NCBI GenBank assembly: GCA_041305385.1
Contig: JBFYLO010000046.1
Span: forward strand, 1-64,000
Length of the DNA: 64,000 bases
Source of the DNA: JAKAKT01 sp041305385
GTDB lineage: Archaea; Micrarchaeota; Micrarchaeia; Burarchaeales; JAKAKT01
Reading direction: 5' to 3'
Shown here: positions 51,164 to 59,590 of the stretch, one piece after another
Layout: each line of letters opens with the position of its first letter
Position numbering within the stretch: position 1 is the first letter of the stretch
Made by a program: the position numbers and the translations under genes
The notes under the pieces: model-generated
Told to the model about the DNA's origin: nothing
What the model saw: the letters and a program-made list of their open reading frames with translations, nothing else
Databases searched by the model: none

Positions 51164-52969
51164 CTAACTCTTATCGCTTACCAGTATGTTCTTCTTCAGT
51201 TCTTCTCTGCTGAGAAGCGGGTGGAGGTCCTCAAGAGGCCTTGAGACTATCTTCCCGTTCGCATCAATCGTTGAAGAAAGGCGCGGGGTTATCTGTTGAT
51301 CAGGCGAACCAACAAGCTCGCAGACAGTCGGTTCCTTCCAAGAGAGGACCTTTTTTATTTTTTCCCTTATCTCACCGTTGTGTCGTATTCTTTCAGTCTT
51401 AAACCCATATGCCTTAGCTACTTCCAGGATGTCGGGAAGGCAGACCCCTGACGTCTTGTCACACCCTACGAAATGGGAGCCAAAGTAATTCTTTTGAGTG
51501 TTTCTAATTGTGACATACCCGCCGTTACTCAGGACGAAAATCTTTATCGGCAGTGAGTAAGTGATGATAGTTTGGAGTTCCTGGATGTTCATTTGTATAC
51601 TCCCATCCCCAGTTATGCATATCGTGCGCCTCCCGCTCCCGACGCAAGCTCCTATTGCAGAAGGCAGGTCCCAGCCCATGGCGGCCATCCCCCTGGAAGT
51701 CAAAAAGCGCTGGCCCCTTTTTATCTTGAATGCCTGGGAGCTCGTTATGTACGCAGTGGCAGAACTTGATGGGACGATTACATCATTTTCACTAAGCAAA
51801 CCTGAAAGCACATCTACGAAAACATATGGGTTCACATGCCCCTGCTCTTCGCAATATTCCGGGAGCGAAACCGGGTACTTCTTATTCCATTCCAAGCATC
51901 TTCCAATCCACTCAGCATGTTTTTTCGTCTTGTGTGCCTTTCCATTAAGCCGATTGAGCATCTCTTCCATGAACACTTTCGCATCGCTTTTGATTTTGAG
52001 CGCAGGATGCAGGATTTTCTTGTCAAGCTCGGCTTCAGAAATGTCCACCATTGCTAGTTTTGCTCCCCTCGCGAAGCTTTCATGATTATACCCTATCTGC
52101 TGAATGCCAAGCCTCGCCCCTATTACCAGCAGGAAATCTGAGTTCTGTATTACGAAACTTGCTGCCCTCTGCCCTCCAAGCATATTCGGGCGCCCAAAAT
52201 AGAGCTCGTGGTCATCTGGCAAGAAATCTATCGCGCCCCAGGTTAAGAGAACCGGTATTCTAAGGGCTTCGACTAGCCTCTCGAATTCTGGGAGCCCATG
52301 TGCGAGCCTTACCCCATTTCCCGCAAGGAGAACCGGGCGCTTTGCGGAAAGAAGGAGGGTTATCACTTCTTCGACTTGTCTACTTAAAGCCTTCTTGCCA
52401 AGCTCTTCATTTTCTTTTTCCGGGGTGAATCCCTTAAGAGTTTTTTCATCAACTTGCGTTGCTTGTATGTCAAGAGGTATGTCAAGCCAGACCGGTCCGG
52501 GCCTCCCGCTCGTTGCAAGGTAAAGGGCCTTCTCGAGATGATAACGTATTTTCTCAGGCTCAATGACGAGCTCGGAATATTTTGTTATTGGCCTCACGAT
52601 GTCTATGATGTTCAATTCCTGGTACCCGTTTTGCCTGAGCCCTCCGTTCAATAGGTCAGATTGCTTTACCTGACCGGATACGACAATTACGGGTATCGAG
52701 TCAACCCATGCTCCTGCAATTCCGGTTATGGCGTTTGTGCTGCCAGGTCCCGTAGTTACATTCACTAATCCAACTCCATCCGTCACTCTTGCATATCCCT
52801 CAGCAGCAATCGAGGCCGCCTGCTCATGGAGCGTGCACACATACTTCATTTTCGTTGCCTTTCCAAAAGAGTCGTTCAGGTGCATGGCGCCACCTCCGCT
52901 GAGCATGAAAACGTGCCGTATCCCGCACTCTTCCAGAAACCTTACTATGTAATCAGATACCTTCAACAT
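51164..52969 (-). CDS. ThDP-dependent acetolactate synthase-like enzyme (YerE-like candidate)
   Basis: 601 residues with the three domains of the family. N-terminal Pyr domain: HVFMLSGGGAMHLND, catalytic Glu in CTLHEQAASIAAEGYAR, TGPGSTNAITGIAGAW. Middle domain PVLLAGNGVRLA. C-terminal PP domain with the ThDP motif GDGSIQMNIQELQT...SNGGYVTIRNTQK. Biosynthetic ALS sits with branched amino acid genes; this copy sits with sugar genes, like YerE, which adds a two-carbon unit from pyruvate to a 4-keto sugar. It shares an 87-base identical tract with the next gene. Confidence 0.8.
   Translation of the reverse strand: MLKVSDYIVRFLEECGIRHVFMLSGGGAMHLNDSFGKATKMKYVCTLHEQAASIAAEGYARVTDGVGLVNVTTGPGSTNAITGIAGAWVDSIPVIVVSGQVKQSDLLNGGLRQNGYQELNIIDIVRPITKYSELVIEPEKIRYHLEKALYLATSGRPGPVWLDIPLDIQATQVDEKTLKGFTPEKENEELGKKALSRQVEEVITLLLSAKRPVLLAGNGVRLAHGLPEFERLVEALRIPVLLTWGAIDFLPDDHELYFGRPNMLGGQRAASFVIQNSDFLLVIGARLGIQQIGYNHESFARGAKLAMVDISEAELDKKILHPALKIKSDAKVFMEEMLNRLNGKAHKTKKHAEWIGRCLEWNKKYPVSLPEYCEEQGHVNPYVFVDVLSGLLSENDVIVPSSSATAYITSSQAFKIKRGQRFLTSRGMAAMGWDLPSAIGACVGSGRRTICITGDGSIQMNIQELQTIITYSLPIKIFVLSNGGYVTIRNTQKNYFGSHFVGCDKTSGVCLPDILEVAKAYGFKTERIRHNGEIREKIKKVLSWKEPTVCELVGSPDQQITPRLSSTIDANGKIVSRPLEDLHPLLSREELKKNILVSDKS
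52463..52549 (-). repeat. 87-bp tract identical to part of the neighbouring ThDP gene, copy A
   Basis: Every base matches 54279-54365. It encodes RYHLEKALYLATSGRPGPVW and the next few residues, within the Pyr domain of the first ThDP enzyme. The surrounding DNA of the two genes is clearly diverged. Confidence 0.95.
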
Positions 52970-52979
52970 CAGTTCGCCC

Positions 52980-55550
52980 CTATTCTTCAGGCAGCAAGTC
53001 TATCATCATATTCTTCTTCAGTTCATCTCGATTGAGGAACGGGAACATGTCTTCAAGCGGTTTCGAAACAAGGGTTCCGTCGGGCCGCACGGCTGAGACA
53101 AGGCGTGGTTCTATCTCCTGCTCTTTGCTGACTTCAATGAAGCAGGCGAAAGCACCTTCACTTCTGAATAGTCCTGCCATCAGTTTGTCTAGCTCTGCGT
53201 CATTTTTTATGCGCAACGTCTTGAGCCCAAAAGCCGAGCATATCTTCTCGAGATTCGGGAATCCCTTCCCGCTTTCATCATCTGCGCCAAATATCCTGTT
53301 CTTGAAATACGCCTTCTGTGCCTTCCTCACAGTGGAATGCCCGTGGTTGTCAAGAATGAAAATCTTTGCCGGAATCCTATACTTTACAATCGTCGCAAGG
53401 TCTGAGAGGCCCGCGATAAGGCCGCCATCTCCACACACTGCAATTATGTTGTGTTCCTTGTCTGCTGCATACGCCCCTATTGCTCCAGAGACGCCAAACC
53501 CTGGAACAGGGAGCCCGGAGAACGTGATTACTTTTTGGCATTTTTTGAGCGTTAGCGCCTGCACAACTACATTCAGACCCATGCCCCGGTCAGCAACAAT
53601 CACGTCTCCCTCCTTCGCAAGTTCAGAAAGTTTTTCGATGAAATGATAAACGTCTACGAATTCGTCGCTTTTTCTCAGCCTAGCTTCTACAAGATATTTC
53701 TTCTTCCACTCCCTGCACGTTCCCATCCATGTAGAGCAATCTGGGAGCTTCTCGTTTGCGAGTTGCCGCTCGAGTTCCGCTATGAAATCCTTTGCGTCAG
53801 CGACAATCGGAAGCTCGGGAGAGATAGTGAATTTCTTAACCTCTTCTGGGTCAATGTCAACCACAACCTTCTTTGCCTCCCTTGCGAAGGCATCGTGCTT
53901 GCACCCTATCTCCTGCATGGACAATCTGCTTCCTATCACTATCAGAAGGTCGGAATTCTGCACTGCGAAGTTGGCTGAGCGGTTGCCAAACGAACCGAAC
54001 ACCCCGAGGAACTGGCGGTGCCCGGTTTCGATAAGGTCCTTTCCGTTAATGCTTACAACAATCGGGACTTTGAGTTTGCCAATGATTGTCCTCAGCTCTT
54101 TTTCAGCACTAGAAAGCCTTATTCCATGTCCAGCTATAATAAGGGGCCTTTTCGCGCCTTTCAGTAATTCGACCGTGCGGGCAACGTTTCTAGCGAGCCT
54201 CGCCCGAGCGAAGTCATTATCCTCCAGCGTCTCTCCTGGAGCAAATGCCCGCAGTTCATCCTCATCAATCACCCTGCTTTGTATGTCAAGAGGTATGTCA
54301 AGCCAGACCGGTCCGGGCCTCCCGCTCGTTGCAAGGTAAAGGGCCTTCTCGAGATGATAACGTATCTCTTCCGAGTTATCGACACGGGCAGCGTACTTTG
54401 TTATTGGTTTTACAAGCGAGATTGTGTCGAGTTCGCTTATGCCAACCTGCCGCAGCCCAGTGCCGCAGGCTGTTTCAGTAGATTTTGCCTGGCCCGATAT
54501 GATAAGGCCGGGGACTGAGCTCACCCATAAGCTAGCAATTCCGCTTATCGTGTTTGCTGCTGAAGCGCCTGCCGCAACTACAGCTACTCCGGGCCTCCCG
54601 CTGACCCGAGAATAGGCGCCGAGAGCCATCACAGTATTCCTCTCGTCGTGAAGGAACACATACCGTATTTGTTCACTCTTGCCAACTGCATCAAGCAGGT
54701 GAAGATTCGCCGGTCCCGGAGCCAAAAAGAACCCACCTAAACCTTTCCTCTCAAGGTACGAAACGATATAATCAGAAAGCCTAATCATCGTATCCCGCTT
54801 CTTTATGATTAGAAGTTCGACTTCCCCGCTCGCTTTGACGTTTTCCCGGTCTATTCCCTCAAGGTCAATAGTATCCCCGACAGTTGCAATTGGTTTTCCC
54901 CCATGGCTGTTGATTCCTCCCGAAAGAAGGCTGATTGCATCCGCCTGAAGCCCCCGAAACGCCCTTCGGAACTCATTTGGTCCACTGTAGCGGGCTATGC
55001 GGATGCTGCAGCTCCCGAATTTTTTCATCGTGTTGTAATAAGCGTCGGAACCCTCAAGCGTTATGTAATTGTAGTTCTGGAGATTAATCGAGTAGTGCTC
55101 CTTGCTTTCATATGGCATTCCCGCTCTGCCGTGTGCGTCCTTGAAACGGACAAGGTCTCGCTTATTCACCGGGCTCTCTATTTCCATCACGTAAATTCCG
55201 CCCTCAGATTTCGCAGTTGTACAATGAAAGACGCCTTTGTCTATCCTCAGTCCATCCCCTGCCGAGAGCTTGAACTCACCATTAAGTGAAGAGCAGACCG
55301 CCTCGCCGGCAATCAAAACAAGCGAGGTCTTTTTGTTTGGGTGGCAATGAAGGGAGGTCTGGAATCCTTTTTTTATGTATAATATCCAAACGGCTACCCC
55401 CTTATTTACGAAAATCAAATATTCGTGGCCCCAGGGCTTGCGGACAACCACTCTTGAGTAATCAAAGAAGTCGTCAGCCTGGGTTGAGGGGTCAACATTA
55501 ATGGCGCTCAGGGTCTTAATGTCAGACTCGCTGCGCTCAATCCGTCTTAT
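52980..55550 (-). CDS. Double-cupin / ThDP-dependent acetolactate synthase-like fusion protein
   Basis: 856 residues. Residues 1-265 form two cupin halves: the first with LHCHPNKKTSLVLIAGE and GVFHCTT (metal His set; like the GMP/M6P-isomerase type II cupin), the second more degenerate (ISLLSGGINSHGGKPIATVG). From RDTMIRLSDYIVSYLE (about 268) a complete ThDP enzyme follows: HDERNTVMALGAYSR with the catalytic Glu, then SWGAVD-like middle part, then VCGDGGLIAGLSDLATIV and LDNHGHSTVRKAQ. The inner Met where it restarts suggests an old gene fusion. Chosen ATG has GGGTG upstream. Ten bases before the other ThDP gene. Confidence 0.78.
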   Translation of the reverse strand: MRRIERSESDIKTLSAINVDPSTQADDFFDYSRVVVRKPWGHEYLIFVNKGVAVWILYIKKGFQTSLHCHPNKKTSLVLIAGEAVCSSLNGEFKLSAGDGLRIDKGVFHCTTAKSEGGIYVMEIESPVNKRDLVRFKDAHGRAGMPYESKEHYSINLQNYNYITLEGSDAYYNTMKKFGSCSIRIARYSGPNEFRRAFRGLQADAISLLSGGINSHGGKPIATVGDTIDLEGIDRENVKASGEVELLIIKKRDTMIRLSDYIVSYLERKGLGGFFLAPGPANLHLLDAVGKSEQIRYVFLHDERNTVMALGAYSRVSGRPGVAVVAAGASAANTISGIASLWVSSVPGLIISGQAKSTETACGTGLRQVGISELDTISLVKPITKYAARVDNSEEIRYHLEKALYLATSGRPGPVWLDIPLDIQSRVIDEDELRAFAPGETLEDNDFARARLARNVARTVELLKGAKRPLIIAGHGIRLSSAEKELRTIIGKLKVPIVVSINGKDLIETGHRQFLGVFGSFGNRSANFAVQNSDLLIVIGSRLSMQEIGCKHDAFAREAKKVVVDIDPEEVKKFTISPELPIVADAKDFIAELERQLANEKLPDCSTWMGTCREWKKKYLVEARLRKSDEFVDVYHFIEKLSELAKEGDVIVADRGMGLNVVVQALTLKKCQKVITFSGLPVPGFGVSGAIGAYAADKEHNIIAVCGDGGLIAGLSDLATIVKYRIPAKIFILDNHGHSTVRKAQKAYFKNRIFGADDESGKGFPNLEKICSAFGLKTLRIKNDAELDKLMAGLFRSEGAFACFIEVSKEQEIEPRLVSAVRPDGTLVSKPLEDMFPFLNRDELKKNMMIDLLPEE
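54279..54365 (-). repeat. 87-bp tract identical to part of the neighbouring ThDP gene, copy B
   Basis: Identical to 52463-52549, in the corresponding position of the fused ThDP enzyme. Identity breaks sharply at both ends. Confidence 0.95.
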
Positions 55551-55622
55551 CATATGCACCCATTGTTTTTTCAGCATAAATGGTTAAAAATGCGAGGGCT
55601 CCAAAATTCCCGCGGGGCCCTT

Positions 55623-56252
55623 ATGCAGTTTAGAGCTGTTATTTTCGATTTTGATGGCACGGTTGTCCAGAGCGAGGGAATTCATTTTCGCCTCTTTCGG
55701 AAAACCCTCGCAAAGACAGGGGTAAAACTTACAAGAAAAAAATATTACACTGAGCTAATAGGCACTGGGACCGCAAGCATAATCGCTAAGTCAGTAGCCG
55801 ATGCTGGAAAGGAATGTGACATCAATGCACTCGCTGAGCAGAAGCTTTCCGCTTATAGGGCGTACGTTTTCAGAAATAGCCTTCGGACAACGCCAGGCCT
55901 TCGGACATTTCTTAAGCGCCTGAAGAAAAAAGGGATAAAAACCGCGATAGCGAGCAGCGGAAACAAGGAGACGATGTCTGAGCTCCTAACGAGATTGAAT
56001 CTAGACGCTTGGTTTTGCGTTTTAGTCGGCAGCCAAGACGTAAAGAACCGTAAACCAGATCCAGAAGTGTTCCTCAAGGCAGCAGAGAGGCTCGGAGTCA
56101 AGCCAGAAGAGTGCATAGTCATAGAGGATGCGCCACTAGGCATTGAAGCTGGGAGGCGTGCTGGGATGAGGGTAATACAATTAGAATCAAAACTCATACC
56201 GAAAGTCAACGGTTTTGAGTCCATAAAACGCTTCAGCGACCTTAAGATTTGA
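55623..56252 (+). CDS. HAD-superfamily phosphatase (beta-phosphoglucomutase/phosphoglycolate phosphatase type)
   Basis: 209 residues. Motif I AVIFDFDGTVVQSE, motif II Ser in AIASSGNKE, motif III Lys in NRKPDPEVF, motif IV VIEDAPLGIEAGRRAGM. A four-helix cap between motifs I and II is of the beta-PGM/Gph type. It dephosphorylates or isomerises a sugar phosphate. In this island it may supply or salvage a hexose phosphate. The ATG was chosen as the last one before motif I; upstream ATGs add residues unlike the family. Confidence 0.82.
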   Translation: MQFRAVIFDFDGTVVQSEGIHFRLFRKTLAKTGVKLTRKKYYTELIGTGTASIIAKSVADAGKECDINALAEQKLSAYRAYVFRNSLRTTPGLRTFLKRLKKKGIKTAIASSGNKETMSELLTRLNLDAWFCVLVGSQDVKNRKPDPEVFLKAAERLGVKPEECIVIEDAPLGIEAGRRAGMRVIQLESKLIPKVNGFESIKRFSDLKI

Positions 56253-56279
56253 GTTAGGCGAAGGCTGTGCCCTGCCCCG

Positions 56280-57272
56280 TTATTCGCCTTTTTGCATAAC
56301 GTTCTTTTTGATAAAAGAAACATACCACGGTATCGTTTCCTTCAAGCCTTTCTCTATAGGGTACTTCGCTTCCCATCCGAGCAGTTTTTTCGCCTTCTCG
56401 CTTGAGAGGTATTGGTTCTTTATTTCCCCTCCCGCCTCGTTCAGTATCACGGGCTTCAAGTCCGACTTCATCCCCTTGAGTATCTTCTGGACGAGCTCAA
56501 GCACAGTGATCCTGTTCGCCGTGCTAAAGTTGAATGCCTGCCCAAGGACCTCTTTTCGCCCCATGTTCTCGGCTAGCCTGATGTATGCGTCCGCGGCATC
56601 CCTAACAAAAAAGTAGTCCCTTATGTAAGTCCCATCGCTCCTAATCACCGGCTTCTCGCCCAGGAGGACGGACTTGATAGTCCCCGGAATTATTCGGTTG
56701 AAGTTCAAGTCCCCTGGCCCATAAAGGTTCCCGCATCTCGTGATGCAGACTGGGAGCCCGTAAGTATAATAGTAAGACTGCGCTATCAGGTCTGCGCAGC
56801 TTTTTGAGACGTCATATGGGTGCCTCCCATGCAATGGCGCTTCCTCAGTGTAGGGAAGCTTATCCTGGTCCCCATAGGCCTTGTCTGATGATGCGAACAC
56901 GACCTTCTTTACGAGCTTCGAGTTCCTCGCAGCTTCCATTACGTTCCAAGTTCCCTCAATGTTCGCCTTGAACGTTGCAACCGGGGAGCGATTCGCTGCG
57001 CCAACTATTGCCTGCGCCCCAAGATGAAACACAGTTTCAATCTCGTACTCGTTCATCGCTCTCTCGACTGTCCAGTAGTCCTCAAAGTCTCCCCTGACGA
57101 TTCTCGTTTTCTTGTAATCCCCCGTCTCAAACAACATTGACTCTGGGACAAGGTCCCTCATTATTATTGTTGTGTTGGCGCCTTTTGACGCAAGCTCGCC
57201 AACTACCCATGAACCCAAAAACCCGGAAGCCCCGGTCACAAGAACGTTTTTCTCGAGCCAGAATCCCTTCAT
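56280..57272 (-). CDS. rfbG: CDP-glucose 4,6-dehydratase (RfbG/DdhB)
   Basis: 330 residues, extended SDR. Cofactor loop VTGASGFLGS, FHLGAQAIVGAANRSP, FASSDKAYGD (catalytic Thr/Asp region), GRHPYDVSKSCADLI with Tyr-x3-Lys, and CGNLYGPGDLNFNRIIPGTI, a segment specific for CDP-glucose dehydratases. It makes CDP-4-keto-6-deoxyglucose, substrate of RfbH. The ATG overlaps the rfbF stop as ATGA, so the two are translationally coupled. Confidence 0.9.
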   Translation of the reverse strand: MKGFWLEKNVLVTGASGFLGSWVVGELASKGANTTIIMRDLVPESMLFETGDYKKTRIVRGDFEDYWTVERAMNEYEIETVFHLGAQAIVGAANRSPVATFKANIEGTWNVMEAARNSKLVKKVVFASSDKAYGDQDKLPYTEEAPLHGRHPYDVSKSCADLIAQSYYYTYGLPVCITRCGNLYGPGDLNFNRIIPGTIKSVLLGEKPVIRSDGTYIRDYFFVRDAADAYIRLAENMGRKEVLGQAFNFSTANRITVLELVQKILKGMKSDLKPVILNEAGGEIKNQYLSSEKAKKLLGWEAKYPIEKGLKETIPWYVSFIKKNVMQKGE

Positions 57273-58057
57273 TTCCACACCTTCCAGGGGGTCTTCCCCT
57301 CGTCCCACATCTTGTTAAGGTCGAGATAGTCTTTGTAAGTGTCCATGCCGAACCAGAATCCCCCGTGCTTTAGCATCGAGAACTGCCTAGCTTTAACGAG
57401 CTTCTCAAATGGTTCGGACTCCATGATGCAGGACTCATCGCCCGAAATGTAATCAAAGAAATCCTTCTTGAAGCAGTAGAATCCGCCATTCACATAATCC
57501 TCGAGCACGGGTTTCTCGACAAATTCCCTCACGATTCCGCTCTCGCCCTCCCGCACCATTCCCCACTTCGAGTGCGGGTGGACCGCAGTCATTGTACCAA
57601 TCCGTTTCTTCTTTTCGTGAAAGTCGAGAATTTTTTTTATGTTAACATCCGAGAGCCCATCCCCGTAGGTGAGCATGAACTCATCCCCATCTATGTATCG
57701 TTCGATTCTCTTGACCCGGGCGCCAGTCATTGCCTTGAGCCCGGTTTCTACGAATGTTATTGTCCAGTCCTCCTCGTTCCCTCTGCGATGCACGATGTCG
57801 CTCTTCCTGTCCCGGAGCCTTATGGAAAAGTCATTGTGCATGAGCTCGTGAGTTAAGAAAAATTGTTTTATTGCGTCGCCCCTGTACCCGAGGCACAGGA
57901 CGAACTCGTTGAACCCGTAGTGTGAATAAATTTTCATTATGTGCCAGAGGACAGGCATCCCACCAATTGTGACCATCGGCTTCGGCTTGAACTCTGTCTC
58001 CTCTTTCAGCCTGGTCCCTTCGCCACCGCACAGTATTACTACCTTGGGATTTCCCAT
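57269..58057 (-). CDS. rfbF: Glucose-1-phosphate cytidylyltransferase (RfbF/DdhA)
   Basis: 262 residues. Nucleotidyltransferase loop VVILCGGEGTRLKEETEFKPKPM (G-rich, Lys), then MKIYSHYGFNEFVLCLGYRG, FVETGLKAMTGARVKRIERY and YGDGLSDVNI. It activates glucose-1-phosphate with CTP, first step of the CDP-3,6-dideoxyhexose route. The pattern, including KPMVTIGGMPVLWHIM, is specific for RfbF rather than RfbA. GGGGGGAG precedes the ATG. A large structured gap lies upstream. Confidence 0.93.
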   Translation of the reverse strand: MGNPKVVILCGGEGTRLKEETEFKPKPMVTIGGMPVLWHIMKIYSHYGFNEFVLCLGYRGDAIKQFFLTHELMHNDFSIRLRDRKSDIVHRRGNEEDWTITFVETGLKAMTGARVKRIERYIDGDEFMLTYGDGLSDVNIKKILDFHEKKKRIGTMTAVHPHSKWGMVREGESGIVREFVEKPVLEDYVNGGFYCFKKDFFDYISGDESCIMESEPFEKLVKARQFSMLKHGGFWFGMDTYKDYLDLNKMWDEGKTPWKVWK

Positions 58058-58081
58058 TGACTCCCCCCAGATTTCTTTCCC

Positions 58082-58115
58082 CGCAACACCTTAAGTAAGT
58101 TTCGCTTGAGTTGCG
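58082..58115. repeat. Short hairpin next to the cloverleaf repeat
   Basis: CGCAAC (58082-58087) pairs with GTTGCG (58110-58115). Inside, CTTAAG can pair with CTTGAG through one G-T pair. It directly abuts the larger inverted repeat starting at 58117. Confidence 0.55.
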
Positions 58116-58116
58116 T

Positions 58117-58249
58117 TAGGGCGTTGACAAATACAATGCGCCATGGCACGGTGGGAAACGCCCGGGCGTTTCCCAGTCGGCCTCGGGGCCGACCAAGCGC
58201 CCCGAGGCGCTTGCCGTCGAATGCCGATGGCGCATTATTCAACGCCCTA
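58117..58249. repeat. 133-bp inverted-repeat cloverleaf (four-way junction)
   Basis: A closing stem is made of TAGGGCGTTGA with TCAACGCCCTA, then AATGCGCCAT with ATGGCGCATT, GGCA with TGCC and CGG with CCG. It encloses three perfect hairpins with no base between them: TGGGAAACGCCC with GGGCGTTTCCCA (58152-58175), GTCGGCC/GGCCGAC over TCGG (58176-58193), and CAAGCGCC/GGCGCTTG over CCGA (58194-58213). The fold is possible in DNA or in RNA of either strand. No reading frame is credible. Its nature (RNA, mobile-element end, recombination site) is unknown. Confidence 0.85.
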
Positions 58250-58364
58250 TTGCTTCATACACCATACCAACTGACAAATGGCGTTTTGCACTCGAGTCTG
58301 GGAATTCGAACCGATTCTCTCGAGAGGCCACGAGCCGTGAGGTGGAAAAGCCACTGCAGCGCGC
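58250..58364. other. Remaining gap with hairpins and a T-arm-like motif
   Basis: Contains GTGGCTTTTCCAC-type and CACG/CGTG hairpins and two CTCGAG palindromes; on the minus strand a GGTTCGAAT element resembles a tRNA T arm. I could not pair acceptor, anticodon or T stem, so no tRNA is called. It may be a decayed tRNA or the trailer of the upstream gene. Confidence 0.35.
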
Positions 58365-59579
58365 TTAATATTGCGTCAAACCGTATCCCGTTGTGTGTGG
58401 GGTCTTAAGGGCTTTCACCAGGCTCGCGAGAAGCAGGTAGGGGGCGAGGAAAAGGGGCAGGAGGAAGAACAGACCGAGAATCTTAAGCAAATGCAGGGGA
58501 AGGCTTTCGTTGTCGGCAATCAGCAAGAGATGTCCGTCATCAACCTCCATATACGCTTTCTTCGGAGCAATCGAAGTCAGCGTCGCAGCAAGCCCAGAAG
58601 TCACGTTGGTTAAAACAACCCTCTTCCTGAAAAGCGCCGGCAGGCCCCTGAGAGCCAGGCCCGGCCCTTTCCCAGAATAATCGACCCTCAGGAAGCTCCC
58701 GGCAAGCTCATTTTCCTGAACAACGAAGCTCGCGAATCCACTCTCAAGGTGTTTCTTGGATTCCTTTCCAATGGTGAACAGCAGGGTGACCTTCAGGAGC
58801 CCCAGGAAAGTTTTCCTTCCGTAACCTGGGAAAAAGAGGAGCAGCATCGGAAGCGAAAGAGCTACTGTCCCCAGGAACCGGAAGAATGCTTTCGGAACCC
58901 CAGTTATGTGCGCAGTGTTCGTCGTGTATAGCCAGTACTTGTCGAACTTTCTGTAAGTAATCTCCGAAGAATGCTGGTAATAGCGCCTGACGATGTAAGA
59001 CCGCTCCTTTATCCTCTCACTGTACTCGCAGTCGTCCGCCCCATAATAAAGAGGCTTATAGCAGAGCCCGTATCTCCTGATGAGTTCGGATGAATAAAGC
59101 TGATAATGGAATCCCGCCCCCTGGGAAGTCTTGTATCCTTGCTCGTCTATCTGTGGCTTTTCCCCATCCGCCTCATTGATGGAGCCTACAAGCCCGCGCT
59201 CCTTGTTCTTCATCAGCTCCTCCACAAGGTCCTTGTCATAGGGAAGGCAGTCTACATCCGTTAATATCATGTATCTGTAGCCGTTCTCCAAAGCATACCT
59301 CTGCCCGGCGAATATCCCCCCCGAGCATCCGCTGTTCTCCTTTCTAACTGCAGCCACGAGCCCGAACCCAAGTTTTTTTCCCTTCATGAAGCGGGCCACC
59401 CTTTCAACTTCCCCGCCCGGCTCCATTACCACAATCACATCAAAGGCACCCACCGTCTGCTTCGAAAGCCTCTCGAGGTGCTCGAACAGCAAAGGATATT
59501 CGTTATAGAAGGGAATCACTATCAGCAGGTCCTGCCCCTGCCTGTCGAATTCACGAACTTCTGAAAAAAGGGAAACCAT
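58365..59579 (-). CDS. GT2-family glycosyltransferase with two C-terminal membrane helices
   Basis: 404 residues, similar in layout to the product at 45981. DLLIVIPFYNEYPLLFEHLE opens the GT-A domain; YRYMILTDVDCLP gives the DxD-type site and LYYGADDCEYSERIKERSYI the catalytic acidic cluster. Hydrophobic helices near residues 232-252 and 370-395 bind it to the membrane. It probably adds a sugar to a lipid-linked glycan on the inner face. It lies twelve bases behind the nucleotidyltransferase gene, in the same direction. Confidence 0.78.
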   Translation of the reverse strand: MVSLFSEVREFDRQGQDLLIVIPFYNEYPLLFEHLERLSKQTVGAFDVIVVMEPGGEVERVARFMKGKKLGFGLVAAVRKENSGCSGGIFAGQRYALENGYRYMILTDVDCLPYDKDLVEELMKNKERGLVGSINEADGEKPQIDEQGYKTSQGAGFHYQLYSSELIRRYGLCYKPLYYGADDCEYSERIKERSYIVRRYYQHSSEITYRKFDKYWLYTTNTAHITGVPKAFFRFLGTVALSLPMLLLFFPGYGRKTFLGLLKVTLLFTIGKESKKHLESGFASFVVQENELAGSFLRVDYSGKGPGLALRGLPALFRKRVVLTNVTSGLAATLTSIAPKKAYMEVDDGHLLLIADNESLPLHLLKILGLFFLLPLFLAPYLLLASLVKALKTPHTTGYGLTQY

Positions 59580-59590
59580 CCAATAACCAA

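Noticed and set aside
58117..58249. Integron attC site
   Set aside because: A four-way junction invites the idea, but the end boxes are not in the RYYYAAC / GTTRRRY order and no integrase is seen.
58284..58350. tRNA on the minus strand
   Set aside because: The T loop is suggestive, but acceptor, anticodon and T stems do not pair.
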